Source: Oharaeibacter diazotrophicus (GTDB taxonomy: Bacteria; Pseudomonadota; Alphaproteobacteria; Rhizobiales; Pleomorphomonadaceae). Taken from it: a DNA stretch of 64,000 nt. Positions 41,824 to 50,040 of the stretch are shown here, in pieces (position 1 is the stretch's first letter; every line of letters starts with the position of its first letter). The stretch lies in assembly GCF_004362745.1 (NCBI RefSeq), contig NZ_SNXY01000010.1:126501-190500 (forward strand), written 5' to 3'. Below the pieces are notes generated by a model. The model did not search any database. It saw nothing but the letters and a program-made list of their open reading frames with translations, and had not been told where the DNA came from. Both the position numbers and the translations under genes were made by a program.

Positions 41824-42594
41824 TCAGGCGGTGACGTGGAAGCCGGCGTCCACGTGCAGCGTGGTGCCGGTGATGGCGCGCGCCCCGGGCGAGCACAGGA
41901 AGACCGCGGCGGCGCCGACGTCGTCGATGGTGGCGAGCCGCCCGAGCGGGGCGCGCGCCGCGGCGGCGGTCATCATCTCGTCGAAGCGGTCGATGCCGCC
42001 GGCGGCGCGGGTGGCGATCGTGCCGGGCGAGATCGCGTTGACGGTGACGTCGCGCGGGCCGAACTCGACGGCGAGCGCCCTGACGCTCGCCTCCAGCGCC
42101 GCCTTGACCGGACCCATCAGGTTGTAGTGCGCCACCACCCGGCGGGCGCCGTAGAAGCTCATCGTCAGGCAGGCCGAACCCGGCGGCATCATCGGCTCCG
42201 CCCGACGGGCGAGGCGCAGGAAAGAGTGCACCGAGACGTCGACCGCGGTGGCGAAGCCCTCCGGCGAGCTGTCCACCAGCCGGCCGTGCAGATCGCCGCC
42301 CGGCGCGAAGGCGACCGAGTGCACCAGGATGTCGAGCCCGCCCCAGCGCTCTGCGATCGCGGCGAACAGCGCGTCCTCCTCGGTGGGGGAGGCGACGTCG
42401 AGCGGCAGGGCGATCGCCGCGCCGAGTTCGGCGGCGAGCGGGCGGACGTGCGGCTCGGCCTTGGCGTTGAGCCAGGTGACGGCGAGATCCGCGCCGGCGG
42501 CCTTCAGCGCCCGGGCGACGCCGTAGGCGATCGACTGCCCGTTGGCGATGCCGACGACGAGGGCGCGTTTCCCGGGTAGTCCAAACGGTGTCAC
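41824..42594 (-). CDS. fabI: Enoyl-ACP reductase, FabI-like
   Basis: A 256-residue NAD(P)H-dependent short-chain reductase of the FabI type. The start is GTG 42594 with CGGAG six bases upstream; no ATG gives the complete N-terminus. The divergent nucleotide motif VGIANGQSIAYGVARAL replaces the classical GxxxGxG, as in FabI. The catalytic Tyr157-x6-Lys164 (YNLMGPVK) matches FabI rather than ordinary SDR (Y-x3-K), and Tyr148 lies where E. coli FabI has Tyr146. It is the first gene of the fabI-maoC/pta-ackA-DUF3141 run, suggesting a paralogue devoted to acyl or polyester metabolism instead of the housekeeping FabI. Confidence 0.93.
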   Translation of the reverse strand: MTPFGLPGKRALVVGIANGQSIAYGVARALKAAGADLAVTWLNAKAEPHVRPLAAELGAAIALPLDVASPTEEDALFAAIAERWGGLDILVHSVAFAPGGDLHGRLVDSSPEGFATAVDVSVHSFLRLARRAEPMMPPGSACLTMSFYGARRVVAHYNLMGPVKAALEASVRALAVEFGPRDVTVNAISPGTIATRAAGGIDRFDEMMTAAAARAPLGRLATIDDVGAAAVFLCSPGARAITGTTLHVDAGFHVTA

Positions 42595-42816
42595 GACTAC
42601 TCCGACCGATCTGTTTTGCTCTGCAGCATCCTTGGAGGACTCGATTAAAAATTCATGGCGGCCTGCCTCGGTCGTTCTACATATACGCGCCAATACATAT
42701 CGGTTGTTTCGGCAGTCGCGCTCTGGATTTTCGCCGTTCGGCTGCGGCCGACCATACGACTGCTTGCGTCGGCGTCGTTTGTGCGCTGCACTCCACCGAA
42801 TCGCAGGGAGGGCCCC
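42595..42816. other. Divergent promoter region between fabI-like and parA-like genes
   Basis: A 222-base gap with lower G+C than its surroundings, including an AT-rich core near 42640-42710. It holds two ACATAT copies 16 bases apart (42679-42684 and 42695-42700). It should contain promoters for both directions. I looked for a PhoB box and an EcfG site and saw neither. Confidence 0.6.
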
Positions 42817-43452
42817 ATGGCCGGCATCGTCGTCGCCGTCGCGCAGACCAAGGGCGGATCGGGCAAGACCACGCTCGCCGCCCATCTCGCCGTCGCGCTG
42901 TCGCCCGGCCGGTCGGTGGCGATCCTCGACATCGACCCCCAGGGCAGCCTCGGCCAGTGGTTCGAGCGCCGCGAGACCCGGCTCGGCGAGGGCCGCACCG
43001 GCCTGACCTTCCGCACCGCCAGCGGCTGGGGCGCCCGCCGCGAGGCGCGCATCCTCGCCCGCGAGCACGACCTCGTCGTCGTCGACACCCCGCCGAAATC
43101 CGACCTCGAGGCGCGGCAGGCGCTGGAATCGGCCGCCCTGGTCGCGATCCCGGTGCAGCCGAGCGCGGTCGACCTGTGGGCGACCCGTGCCACGCTCGAG
43201 CTCGTCGCCGGCGGCCCGGCGACGATCCTGGTGCTGAACCGGGTGCCGGCCCGCGCCAAGGCGCTCGACGCCGTCGCCGCCGAGATCCGCGCGCTCGGCG
43301 CGCCGCTGGCGGCCACCACCCTGGGCAACCGCGTCGCCTTCGCCTCCGGCATGGGCGTCGGCGCCACCGCCGGCGAGGTCGCCCCCGGCGACAAGGCCGA
43401 CGCCGAGGTCGCAGCCCTCGCCGCCGAGATCCTCGCCCGGCTGCCGGCGTGA
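42817..43452 (+). CDS. ParA-family ATPase (orphan)
   Basis: A 211-residue ParA/MinD-type ATPase. It has the deviant Walker A with signature lysine (AQTKGGSGKTTLA), Walker A' (ILDIDPQGS) and Walker B (VVVDTPPKSD). No ParB gene or parS-like site lies nearby. Short orphan ParAs of this type position chemoreceptor arrays, carboxysomes or other cargo, or are remnants of plasmid partition. ATG 42817 follows CAGGGAGGG. A partial stem (43469-43493) follows its stop. The cargo cannot be deduced. Confidence 0.9.
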   Translation: MAGIVVAVAQTKGGSGKTTLAAHLAVALSPGRSVAILDIDPQGSLGQWFERRETRLGEGRTGLTFRTASGWGARREARILAREHDLVVVDTPPKSDLEARQALESAALVAIPVQPSAVDLWATRATLELVAGGPATILVLNRVPARAKALDAVAAEIRALGAPLAATTLGNRVAFASGMGVGATAGEVAPGDKADAEVAALAAEILARLPA

Positions 43453-43653
43453 AGCCGGGACCGCACCGGACGGACCTTTCGTAACGGTCCGTCGCGCGCC
43501 CGAGCCGGCAGAGCGCGGAAATCCGCCGCCCGTCTTGCGCGAGGTCATGGCGGCCGACACATCCGGATGCAATTGGATGCACGCGCCCACCGGCTCCGGC
43601 GGCTATGACCGTGCGGGGCCGGCGCCGCGCCGGTCCACTCCGGAGCCCGCCGC

Positions 43654-44922
43654 ATGCACGCCCCGCTCGCCACTCCACCCGACACCGGCCGTGCCGTCGC
43701 CGACGTCCTCGCCGGCGCCGACCGCGCCGCGCGCCGCCGGCGGCTCGTCTCGCGGCTCGTCTGGATCGTCGTGATCCTGGCCCTCGGTGCCGGCGGCCTC
43801 GTCTGGTGGGAGGGACGCTCGGAGCCGACCACGGTCTACGCCACGCGGCCGATCGAACGCGGCGGGCTGGTCGTCACCGTCACGGCCACCGGCACGCTCG
43901 AGCCGACCAACACGGTCGAGGTGTCGAGCGAGCAGTCGGGCACCGTGCGCCGCGTGCTGGTCGACTACAACGACCCCGTCCGCAAGGGCGGCACGATCGC
44001 CGAACTCGACACCGACCGGCTCGCCGTCGAGGTGACGGCCGCCGAGGCCAAGCTCGCCGCCGCTCGCGCCGGCGTCGCCGAGGCCCGCGCCACCATCGCC
44101 GAGAAGAAGGGCGCACTCGACCGCAAGGTCACCCTGCTCGCCCGCCGCGTCGTCACCGACCAGGAGGTCGACAGCGCTCGCGCCGACCACGACCGCGCGC
44201 TCGCCGCCATGACCAGCGCGGAAGCGCAGGTCGAGGTCGCCGCGGCCGACCTCGCCGTCGCCCGCACCAACCTCACCAAGGCCTCGATCCTGTCGCCGAT
44301 CGACGGCGTCGTGCTGACCCGCGCGGTCGAACCGGGCCAGACCGTCGCCGCCTCGCTGCAGGCGCCGGTGCTGTTCACCCTCGCCGAGGACCTGAAGCGG
44401 ATGCAGCTCGGCGTCGACGTCGACGAGGCCGACGTCGGCCGCGTCGCCGAGGGCCAGCCGGCGACCTTCACCGTCGACGCCTATCCCGGCCGCAGCTTCC
44501 CGGCGCGGATCCGCTCGATCCGCTACGCCTCCGAGACCACCCAGGGCGTCGTCACCTACAAGGCCGTGCTCGACGTCGACAACGCCGACCTCGCGCTCCG
44601 CCCGGGCATGACCGCCACCGCCGAGATCGAGGTCGAGCGCGACGCCGACGCGCTGCTCGTGCCCGCCGAGGCGCTGCGCTGGGCGCCCGATCCGGTCGCG
44701 ACGACGAGCGGCGGCAGCCTGTTGTCGCGCATCCTGCCGCGCCCGCCGCGCCCCGGCCCGACCCGCACCGACCAGGACGGCCGCACGCTCTACCTCCTCC
44801 GCGACGGCGTGCCGACCGCGGTGCCCGTCGAGCTCGGCGGCAGCGACGGTCAGAAGACGGTGGTGCGCGGCGCCGTGGCGGCGGGCGATCCGGTGGTCGT
44901 CGACGCGACGACGTCGAAATGA
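43654..44922 (+). CDS. macA: MacA-like periplasmic adaptor (membrane fusion protein)
   Basis: A 422-residue adaptor. A short cytosolic N-terminus is followed by one membrane helix (residues about 30-50, LVWIVVILALGAGGLVWW), then lipoyl (VSSEQSGTVRRVLVDYNDPVRKGG), alpha-hairpin (about 120-205), second lipoyl and beta-barrel domains. A Pro-rich insert near 345-375 is unusual. It is followed at once by the ABC ATPase gene (overlap ATGA). It forms, with the two downstream proteins, a MacAB-type tripartite exporter for peptides, lipids or macrolide-like compounds, with an outer-membrane channel supplied elsewhere. Confidence 0.9.
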   Translation: MHAPLATPPDTGRAVADVLAGADRAARRRRLVSRLVWIVVILALGAGGLVWWEGRSEPTTVYATRPIERGGLVVTVTATGTLEPTNTVEVSSEQSGTVRRVLVDYNDPVRKGGTIAELDTDRLAVEVTAAEAKLAAARAGVAEARATIAEKKGALDRKVTLLARRVVTDQEVDSARADHDRALAAMTSAEAQVEVAAADLAVARTNLTKASILSPIDGVVLTRAVEPGQTVAASLQAPVLFTLAEDLKRMQLGVDVDEADVGRVAEGQPATFTVDAYPGRSFPARIRSIRYASETTQGVVTYKAVLDVDNADLALRPGMTATAEIEVERDADALLVPAEALRWAPDPVATTSGGSLLSRILPRPPRPGPTRTDQDGRTLYLLRDGVPTAVPVELGGSDGQKTVVRGAVAAGDPVVVDATTSK

Positions 44923-45638
44923 CCGCCGTGTCCGCCGCCCGCCCCATCGTCGAGTTCCGCGGCGTCGAGCGCCGCTACGGCGTCGGCGACGCCGAGGTCC
45001 GGGCGCTCGCCGGCGTCGATCTCGCCGTCGCCGCCGGCTCCTTCGTCGCGATCATGGGACCGTCCGGCTCGGGCAAGAGCACGGCGATGAACGTGATCGG
45101 CTGCCTCGACACCCCGACGGCCGGCGAATACCTGTTCGACGGCGTGCCGGTCGGCGGCCTCGGGCGCCACGCCCGCACCATCCTGCGCCGGAACTTCCTC
45201 GGCTTCGTCTTCCAGGGTTTCAACCTCCTGCCGCGCACCACCGCGCTCGAGAACGTCGAACTGCCGTTGGTCTACCGCGGCGTGCCGCCGGCGCGCCGGC
45301 GCGCGCTTGCCGCGGAGGCGCTCGCCCGCGTCGGCCTCGAGGGGCGCGGCCACCACCTGCCGTCGCAGCTCTCGGGCGGCCAGCAGCAGCGCGTCGCGAT
45401 CGCCCGCGCCATCGTCACCGATCCGATGGTGCTGCTCGCCGACGAGCCGACCGGCAATCTCGACACCCGCACCAGCGAGGCGGTGATGGATCTCCTGACC
45501 GAACTCAACGCCGAGCGCGGCATCACGGTGATCATGGTCACCCACGAGCCGGACGTCGCCGCCTACGCCGGCCGCACCATCCGTTTCAAGGACGGCCGCG
45601 TCGACGCCGACGACCTCGCGGGGGCGCCGCGATGCTGA
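44919..45638 (+). CDS. MacB-like ABC ATPase
   Basis: A 239-residue ATPase of the LolD/MacB family: Walker [17 protein letters not shown] loop [12 protein letters not shown], signature [15 protein letters not shown], Walker [13 protein letters not shown] and switch His in [11 protein letters not shown] 44919 overlaps the adaptor stop. In classical MacB the ATPase and permease are fused; here they are separate genes, the permease start lying within the ATPase end (7-base overlap). Confidence 0.94.
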   Translation: MTAVSAARPIVEFRGVERRYGVGDAEVRALAGVDLAVAAGSFVAIMGPSGSGKSTAMNVIGCLDTPTAGEYLFDGVPVGGLGRHARTILRRNFLGFVFQGFNLLPRTTALENVELPLVYRGVPPARRRALAAEALARVGLEGRGHHLPSQLSGGQQQRVAIARAIVTDPMVLLADEPTGNLDTRTSEAVMDLLTELNAERGITVIMVTHEPDVAAYAGRTIRFKDGRVDADDLAGAPRC

Positions 45639-46837
45639 CGGAGACGATCAAGCTCGCGGTGCTCGCGATCCGCCGCAACGCGGTGCGCTCCTTCCTGACC
45701 GTGCTCGGCATCGTCATCGGCGTCGCCGCGGTGATCGCCATGGTCACCGCCGGCAACGGCGCCACGGTGCAGATCACCCGCGAACTCTCCAGCCTCGGCA
45801 ACAACATGCTGTTCGCCCGGCCGGGACAGGAGGGGCCGGGCGCGCCGAGCTCGCAGGCACGCTCCTTCACGCTGAAGGACGTCGACGCGATCGCCCGCCA
45901 GGTCCCGGGCGTGCGCGCGGCGACGTCGCAGTCGCAGACCTCCGCGGTGGTGGTGGCCGGATCCCGGAGCCGCTCCACCGCGGTCTCCGGCACCGACGCC
46001 GCCTATCTCGTCATCCAGGACTGGAAGCTCGCCTCGGGGCGCAACTTCACCGACGGCGAGATCCGGGCGGGCCGGCCGGTCTGCATCGTCGGCGAGACCG
46101 TCCGGGCGGACCTGTTCGGGCGCAAGGACCCGGTCGGCGACACCATCCGCGTCGGTGCTGTGTCCTGCCCGGTGATCGGCGTGCTGGAGGCCAAGGGCCA
46201 GTCGACCATGGGCACCGACCGCGACGACGTCGTGCTAATGCCGATCCGCGCCTTCCAGCGCCGGATCCAGGGCAACACCACGGTCGGCACCATCCTGATC
46301 TCGGCGGCGGACGGCGTCGACACCGCCAAGGTCCAGCGCGGCGTCGAGCGGATCCTGCGCGAGCGCCGCGGCATCCTGCCCGGCCGATCCGACGACTTCT
46401 CGGTGCGCGACATGCGCCAGATCGTCCAGACCATGACGGCGACCACCACGGTGCTGACCGGCCTGCTCGGCGCGGTGGCCGCGGTCAGCCTGCTGGTCGG
46501 CGGCATCGGCATCATGAACATCATGCTGGTGTCGGTCACCGAGCGCACCCGCGAGATCGGCATCCGCCTCGCCATCGGCGCCGAGGAGCGCCAAGTGCTC
46601 GCCCAGTTCCTGGTCGAGGCGCTGGTGCTGTCGCTGTTCGGCGGCCTGATCGGGATCCTGGTCGGCCTCGCGCTCGGCTACGCCGCGGTGACGGCGCTCG
46701 GCGCGCCCTTCACCGTCGATCCGACCACGGTGGCGCTCGCCTTCCTGTTCTCGGCCATGGTGGGCATCGTCTTCGGCTATTTCCCGGCCCGCCGCGCCGC
46801 GCGCCTTGATCCGATCGAGGCGCTCCGGCGCGAGTAG
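45632..46837 (+). CDS. MacB-like ABC permease
   Basis: A 401-residue FtsX-type permease: one N-terminal helix (about 18-42, SFLTVLGIVIGVAAVIAMV), a large periplasmic MacB_PCD domain (45-265) and three C-terminal helices (275-395) with the family segment VGGIGIMNIMLVSVTERTREIGIRLAIGA. It ends PARRAARLDPIEALRRE, the usual end of MacB. It works with the preceding ATPase and adaptor as a mechanotransmission exporter. Confidence 0.94.
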   Translation: MLTETIKLAVLAIRRNAVRSFLTVLGIVIGVAAVIAMVTAGNGATVQITRELSSLGNNMLFARPGQEGPGAPSSQARSFTLKDVDAIARQVPGVRAATSQSQTSAVVVAGSRSRSTAVSGTDAAYLVIQDWKLASGRNFTDGEIRAGRPVCIVGETVRADLFGRKDPVGDTIRVGAVSCPVIGVLEAKGQSTMGTDRDDVVLMPIRAFQRRIQGNTTVGTILISAADGVDTAKVQRGVERILRERRGILPGRSDDFSVRDMRQIVQTMTATTTVLTGLLGAVAAVSLLVGGIGIMNIMLVSVTERTREIGIRLAIGAEERQVLAQFLVEALVLSLFGGLIGILVGLALGYAAVTALGAPFTVDPTTVALAFLFSAMVGIVFGYFPARRAARLDPIEALRRE

Positions 46838-46851
46838 CGGGACGGCGCGGG

Positions 46852-47028
46852 TCAGGCGGCGAGGGCGCCGAGGCGCGGGGCGTCGGCGACGACCCGCACG
46901 AACGGCAGGAAGTTCGCGGCGCGGTAGAAGCCGGCGGTGCGGCGGGTCTCCGAGGAAAGGTCGGCGTTGCCCCAGGCCGGGGCGGTGAGCGCGGTGAAGG
47001 CGTGGGCGAGGGCGCGGGCGGCGGTCAT
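46852..47028 (-). CDS. Short possible protein, unknown
   Basis: A 58-residue frame from ATG 47028, with AGGAG nine bases upstream. The sequence MTAARALAHAFTALTAPAWGNADLSSETRRTA is followed by FYRAANFLPFVRVVADAPRLGALAA. No membrane helix or cysteine. It converges on the MacB permease gene and lies between that and the LivK-type gene terminator. The good ribosome site favours it being real; with no recognised family it remains doubtful. Confidence 0.4.
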   Translation of the reverse strand: MTAARALAHAFTALTAPAWGNADLSSETRRTAGFYRAANFLPFVRVVADAPRLGALAA

Positions 47029-47144
47029 GGGTCTCATCTCCTGTCGGCGGAGGGCGACGGCGCCACGCCGCCGCCGCTCCGGTGGGAGGACCCTTGCCCC
47101 GCCGCGGCCCGCACCGATGTGCGTTTCGTCACACGGTGGGAAGT

Positions 47145-47171
47145 CCGGCACCCCCGGTCGGGGGGTGCCGG
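47145..47171 (-). terminator. Hairpin after LivK-type gene
   Basis: A perfect 11-base-pair stem (47145-47155 with 47161-47171) with a five-base loop, 14 bases after the binding-protein stop on the reverse strand. No long T-run. Confidence 0.65.
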
Positions 47172-47185
47172 AGCAGCGGCCGCGT

Positions 47186-48307
47186 TCAGTTCATCTTGGC
47201 GTACTTGCCGTCGTGCCAGACGTTGATGTCGTACTTGGCGCCGACGATGTCGCCCTTCTGGTCGAAGGTGACCGGCCCGATGATGGTGTCGACCGGCTTG
47301 CCGTCCTTCAGCGCCGCGGCGACCGCGGTGCCGTCGGCGGCGGTGCCGGCGCGCTCGATGCCGGCCGCGAAGGCCTGGATGGTGGCGTAGGCGAACAGGG
47401 TGAAGCCCTCGGGCTGGAAGCCCTTGGCCTTGATCGCCTCGACGGCCGCGGCCGCCTCGGGGCGCTGCTGCGGATCGGCCGGGAAGGTGAACATGGTGCC
47501 CTCGCCGGCGGGACCGGCGACCGCCCAGAACTCGGGGCTGGCGATCGAATCGCCCATCATCAGGTTCAGCTTGAAGCCCTGGTCGGCGGCCTGGCGCAGG
47601 ATCAGGCCGGCCTCCGGATGGTAGCCGCCGAAGTAGACGAGGTCGGGGGCGAGGTCCTTCAGCTTGATGACGAGGGCGTTGTAGTCCTTCTCGCCGGGGT
47701 TGATGCCCTCGAAGCCGATGGTCTTGCCGCCGGCCTTCTCGAAGCTGTCCTTGACCGCCGTGGCGAGGCCTTGGCCGTAGGGCGACTTGTCGTGCAGGAC
47801 GAAGATCTTCTTGTCCTTGTAGCGCTCGGCCAGCCACGGCCCGAGGAACTCGCCCTGGGCGTCGTCGCGGGTGTAGAGCCGCATGATCGTGGTCCAGCCC
47901 TTGGCCGCCGCCTCGTCGGTGAGCGCCGGGTTGGAGGAGGCCGGCGACATCATCACCACGCCGTTCTCCGCGTAGACCGCCGAGGCCGGGATCGAGGCGC
48001 CCGAGCAGGCGTGGCCGTCGACGAACAGCACGCCCTCGCCGACGAGGCGGTTCGCCACCGACACCGCCTGCTTGGGATCGCACTGGTCGTCCTCGACCAG
48101 GAGCTTCAGCGTGTCGCCATTGACGCCGCCGGCGGCGTTGATGGCGTCGACGGCGGCCTGGGCGCCGTTGCGGAACTGGTCGCCGATCGCCGCGAGCTGG
48201 CCGGTCATCGGGCCGACCACCGCCACTTGGATTTCCCCGGCCCACGCCGGCAACGCCGAAAGGGCGCTGCCGACCGCGAGCGCCCACACCGTCTTCTTCA
48301 TCGTCAT
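47186..48307 (-). CDS. Branched-chain amino acid-type ABC binding protein (LivK-like)
   Basis: A 373-residue periplasmic receptor of the Peripla_BP_6 family. ATG 48307 has GGAGG seven bases upstream; the signal peptide is MTMKKTVWALAVGSALSALPAWA. The mature start EIQVAVVGPMTGQLAAIGDQFRNGAQAAVDAINAAGGVNG and the VVMMSPASSNPALT segment are typical of Leu/Ile/Val receptors. No livHMGF permease or ATPase gene is near, so it either supplies a transporter encoded elsewhere or serves sensing. A terminator follows, so it is a single-gene unit. Confidence 0.92.
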   Translation of the reverse strand: MTMKKTVWALAVGSALSALPAWAGEIQVAVVGPMTGQLAAIGDQFRNGAQAAVDAINAAGGVNGDTLKLLVEDDQCDPKQAVSVANRLVGEGVLFVDGHACSGASIPASAVYAENGVVMMSPASSNPALTDEAAAKGWTTIMRLYTRDDAQGEFLGPWLAERYKDKKIFVLHDKSPYGQGLATAVKDSFEKAGGKTIGFEGINPGEKDYNALVIKLKDLAPDLVYFGGYHPEAGLILRQAADQGFKLNLMMGDSIASPEFWAVAGPAGEGTMFTFPADPQQRPEAAAAVEAIKAKGFQPEGFTLFAYATIQAFAAGIERAGTAADGTAVAAALKDGKPVDTIIGPVTFDQKGDIVGAKYDINVWHDGKYAKMN

Positions 48308-48492
48308 CTCCAGTCCTCCCGGTCCGTCGACCGTGCCGTTCGCCGGCATCTCGCGCGCCCCGGCCGAACGCTATACGCGCCCGCGCCGGCCCGGCAAGCC
48401 GCGTCGGTGCCGGATCCGTCGGTGGCGTCCGTCGCCATCCGTGGCCGCCCGCGGTTTGACCGGCCGGCCCGCGGCGCCGTAAGGTCCGGTCC

Positions 48493-49416
48493 ATGCTCGA
48501 CAAGCTCGAACTCCTGCTCAACCTCGCGCGCGAGCGTCACTTCGGCCGCGCCGCCGAGGCGGCCGGCGTCACCCAGCCGACGCTGTCCTCGGCGGTGAAG
48601 AGCCTCGAGGAGCAGTTCGGCGTGATGATCGTGGTGCGCGGCAGCCGCTTCCAGGGCTTCACGCCCGAGGGCGAGCGCATCCTCGAGTGGTCGCGCCGCC
48701 TCGTCACCGACGCGCGCACGATGCGCCAGGAGGTCGCGGCGCTGCGCCAGGGCCTGACCGGCACGCTGCGCCTCGCCGTGATCCCGACCGCGCTGCCCTT
48801 CGTCGCCGAGATCACCGGCCCGATCTGCGGCCGCCACGAGCGGGTCGGGTTCACCGTGCTGTCGATGACGTCCGACCAGATCCTGAAGAGCATCGAGGAT
48901 TTCGAGGTCGAGGCCGGCATCACCTACCTCGACGCCGGCGTCGCCGCCCGCTTCGCCGCGGTGCCGCTCTACGAGGAGCGCTATTCGCTGCTGGTCGCAC
49001 CCGGCGGCCCGCTCGCCGACCGCGCCAGCGTGTCGTGGGCCGAGGCCGGGGCGATGCCGCTCTGCCTGCTGACGCCCGACATGCAGCACCGCCGCCTCGT
49101 CGAGCGCCACCTCGGTCAGGCCGGCGCCGCGGTGGCGCCGCGGATCGAGAGCAACTCGATGATCGTGCTGCACACCCACGTGCGCACCGGCCGGTTCGCC
49201 TCGATCATGCCGGCCCGCTTCGCCGAGAGCATGGACCGCTCCGGCCTGATGCAGGCGATCCCGATCACCGAGCCGACCGTCTCGCACGCCATCGGCCTCG
49301 TCACCACCCGCCGCGAGCCGCAGGCGCCGCTGGTCGCCGCGCTGATCGCCGAGGCGCGTCGGCACGCCGATCCGGCGCCCGATCCGGCCGCCGCGGCGCG
49401 TCCGGGCGCGGCTTGA
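48493..49416 (+). CDS. LysR-family regulator of formate dehydrogenase (FdsR-like)
   Basis: A 307-residue LysR regulator: winged helix at residues 1-60 (LARERHFGRAAEAAGVTQPTLSSAVKSLEEQFG) and a substrate-binding domain about 90-295. It is encoded just upstream of and in the same direction as the fds genes; a LysR regulator FdsR next to fds is known in Cupriavidus, where formate modulates it. A perfect TCGATAG-N7-CTATCGA palindrome 76-96 bases before fdsG is the likely target. It differs from the classical divergent LysR layout. The tail is Pro/Ala-rich. Confidence 0.88.
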   Translation: MLDKLELLLNLARERHFGRAAEAAGVTQPTLSSAVKSLEEQFGVMIVVRGSRFQGFTPEGERILEWSRRLVTDARTMRQEVAALRQGLTGTLRLAVIPTALPFVAEITGPICGRHERVGFTVLSMTSDQILKSIEDFEVEAGITYLDAGVAARFAAVPLYEERYSLLVAPGGPLADRASVSWAEAGAMPLCLLTPDMQHRRLVERHLGQAGAAVAPRIESNSMIVLHTHVRTGRFASIMPARFAESMDRSGLMQAIPITEPTVSHAIGLVTTRREPQAPLVAALIAEARRHADPAPDPAAAARPGAA

Positions 49417-49470
49417 ACGAAAGCGACATTTCGCCTCGACAGTTAAATTTCGAGCACCAATTCCGCCGGA

Positions 49471-49491
49471 TCGATAGAGAAACCCTATCGA
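49471..49491 (+). promoter_or_regulatory. LysR-type operator of the fds operon
   Basis: A perfect 7-base inverted repeat (TCGATAG and CTATCGA) with a 7-base spacer, containing the T-N11-A core of LysR sites (ATAG-N7-CTAT). It sits in an AT-rich stretch of the 150-base gap between the LysR gene and fdsG. Confidence 0.7.
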
Positions 49492-49566
49492 CGGACGAAT
49501 CCGCTTTATTGATCCCGCCCCCGCGGGGGCGCATCTTCGGCCGTCCGAGGATCCGGGAGGACCAGA

Positions 49567-50040
49567 TTGTCGCGCCATGAATCGTTCAGCGTCGAGCGGA
49601 CGCGTGAACTCGTCTCCGATTTCGCCGGCCTGGAGGGGCCGCTGCTGCCGATCCTGCACGCCCTCCAGGAGGCCTTCGGCTTCGTGCCCGAGGCCGCCGT
49701 CCCCGTGATCGCCCAGGAGCTCAACCTCACGCGCGCCGAGGTCCACGGCGTCGTGACCTTCTACCACGACTTCCGCCACGCCCCGGCCGGCCGCCACGTG
49801 GTCAAGCTGTGCCGGGCCGAGGCCTGCCAGTCGATGGGCTGCGACGATCTGATCGCCCACGCCGAGCGCCGCCTCGGCGTCGCCATGGGCGAGACCTCGG
49901 CCGACGGCGCCGTCACCCTCGAGCCGATCTACTGCCTCGGCCTGTGCGCCACCGCGCCGTCCGCGATGGTCGACGGCCGCCTCGTCGGCCGGCTCGACGC
50001 CGCCGCGATCGACGCCATCGCCACGGAGGTCGAGCGATGA
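49567..50040 (+). CDS. fdsG: NAD-dependent formate dehydrogenase gamma subunit
   Basis: A 157-residue NuoE-like subunit with one [2Fe-2S] cluster bound by four cysteines in CRAEAC and CLGLC (C-x4-C and C-x3-C). It begins with TTG at 49567; GGGAGG lies eight bases before and no alternative start covers the conserved helix ELVSDFAGLEGPLLPILHALQ. The cluster is an off-pathway or electron-relay centre between FMN and the FdsA chain. Stop overlaps fdsB (ATGA). Cytosolic. Confidence 0.95.
   Translation: MSRHESFSVERTRELVSDFAGLEGPLLPILHALQEAFGFVPEAAVPVIAQELNLTRAEVHGVVTFYHDFRHAPAGRHVVKLCRAEACQSMGCDDLIAHAERRLGVAMGETSADGAVTLEPIYCLGLCATAPSAMVDGRLVGRLDAAAIDAIATEVER

Noticed and set aside
42595-42816. PhoB box for the fabI-pta-ackA run
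   Set aside because: No CTGTCAT-like direct repeats found on either strand.
43469-43493. Stem after the ParA gene as a true terminator
   Set aside because: Only eight base pairs and no T-run; too weak to list as a terminator.
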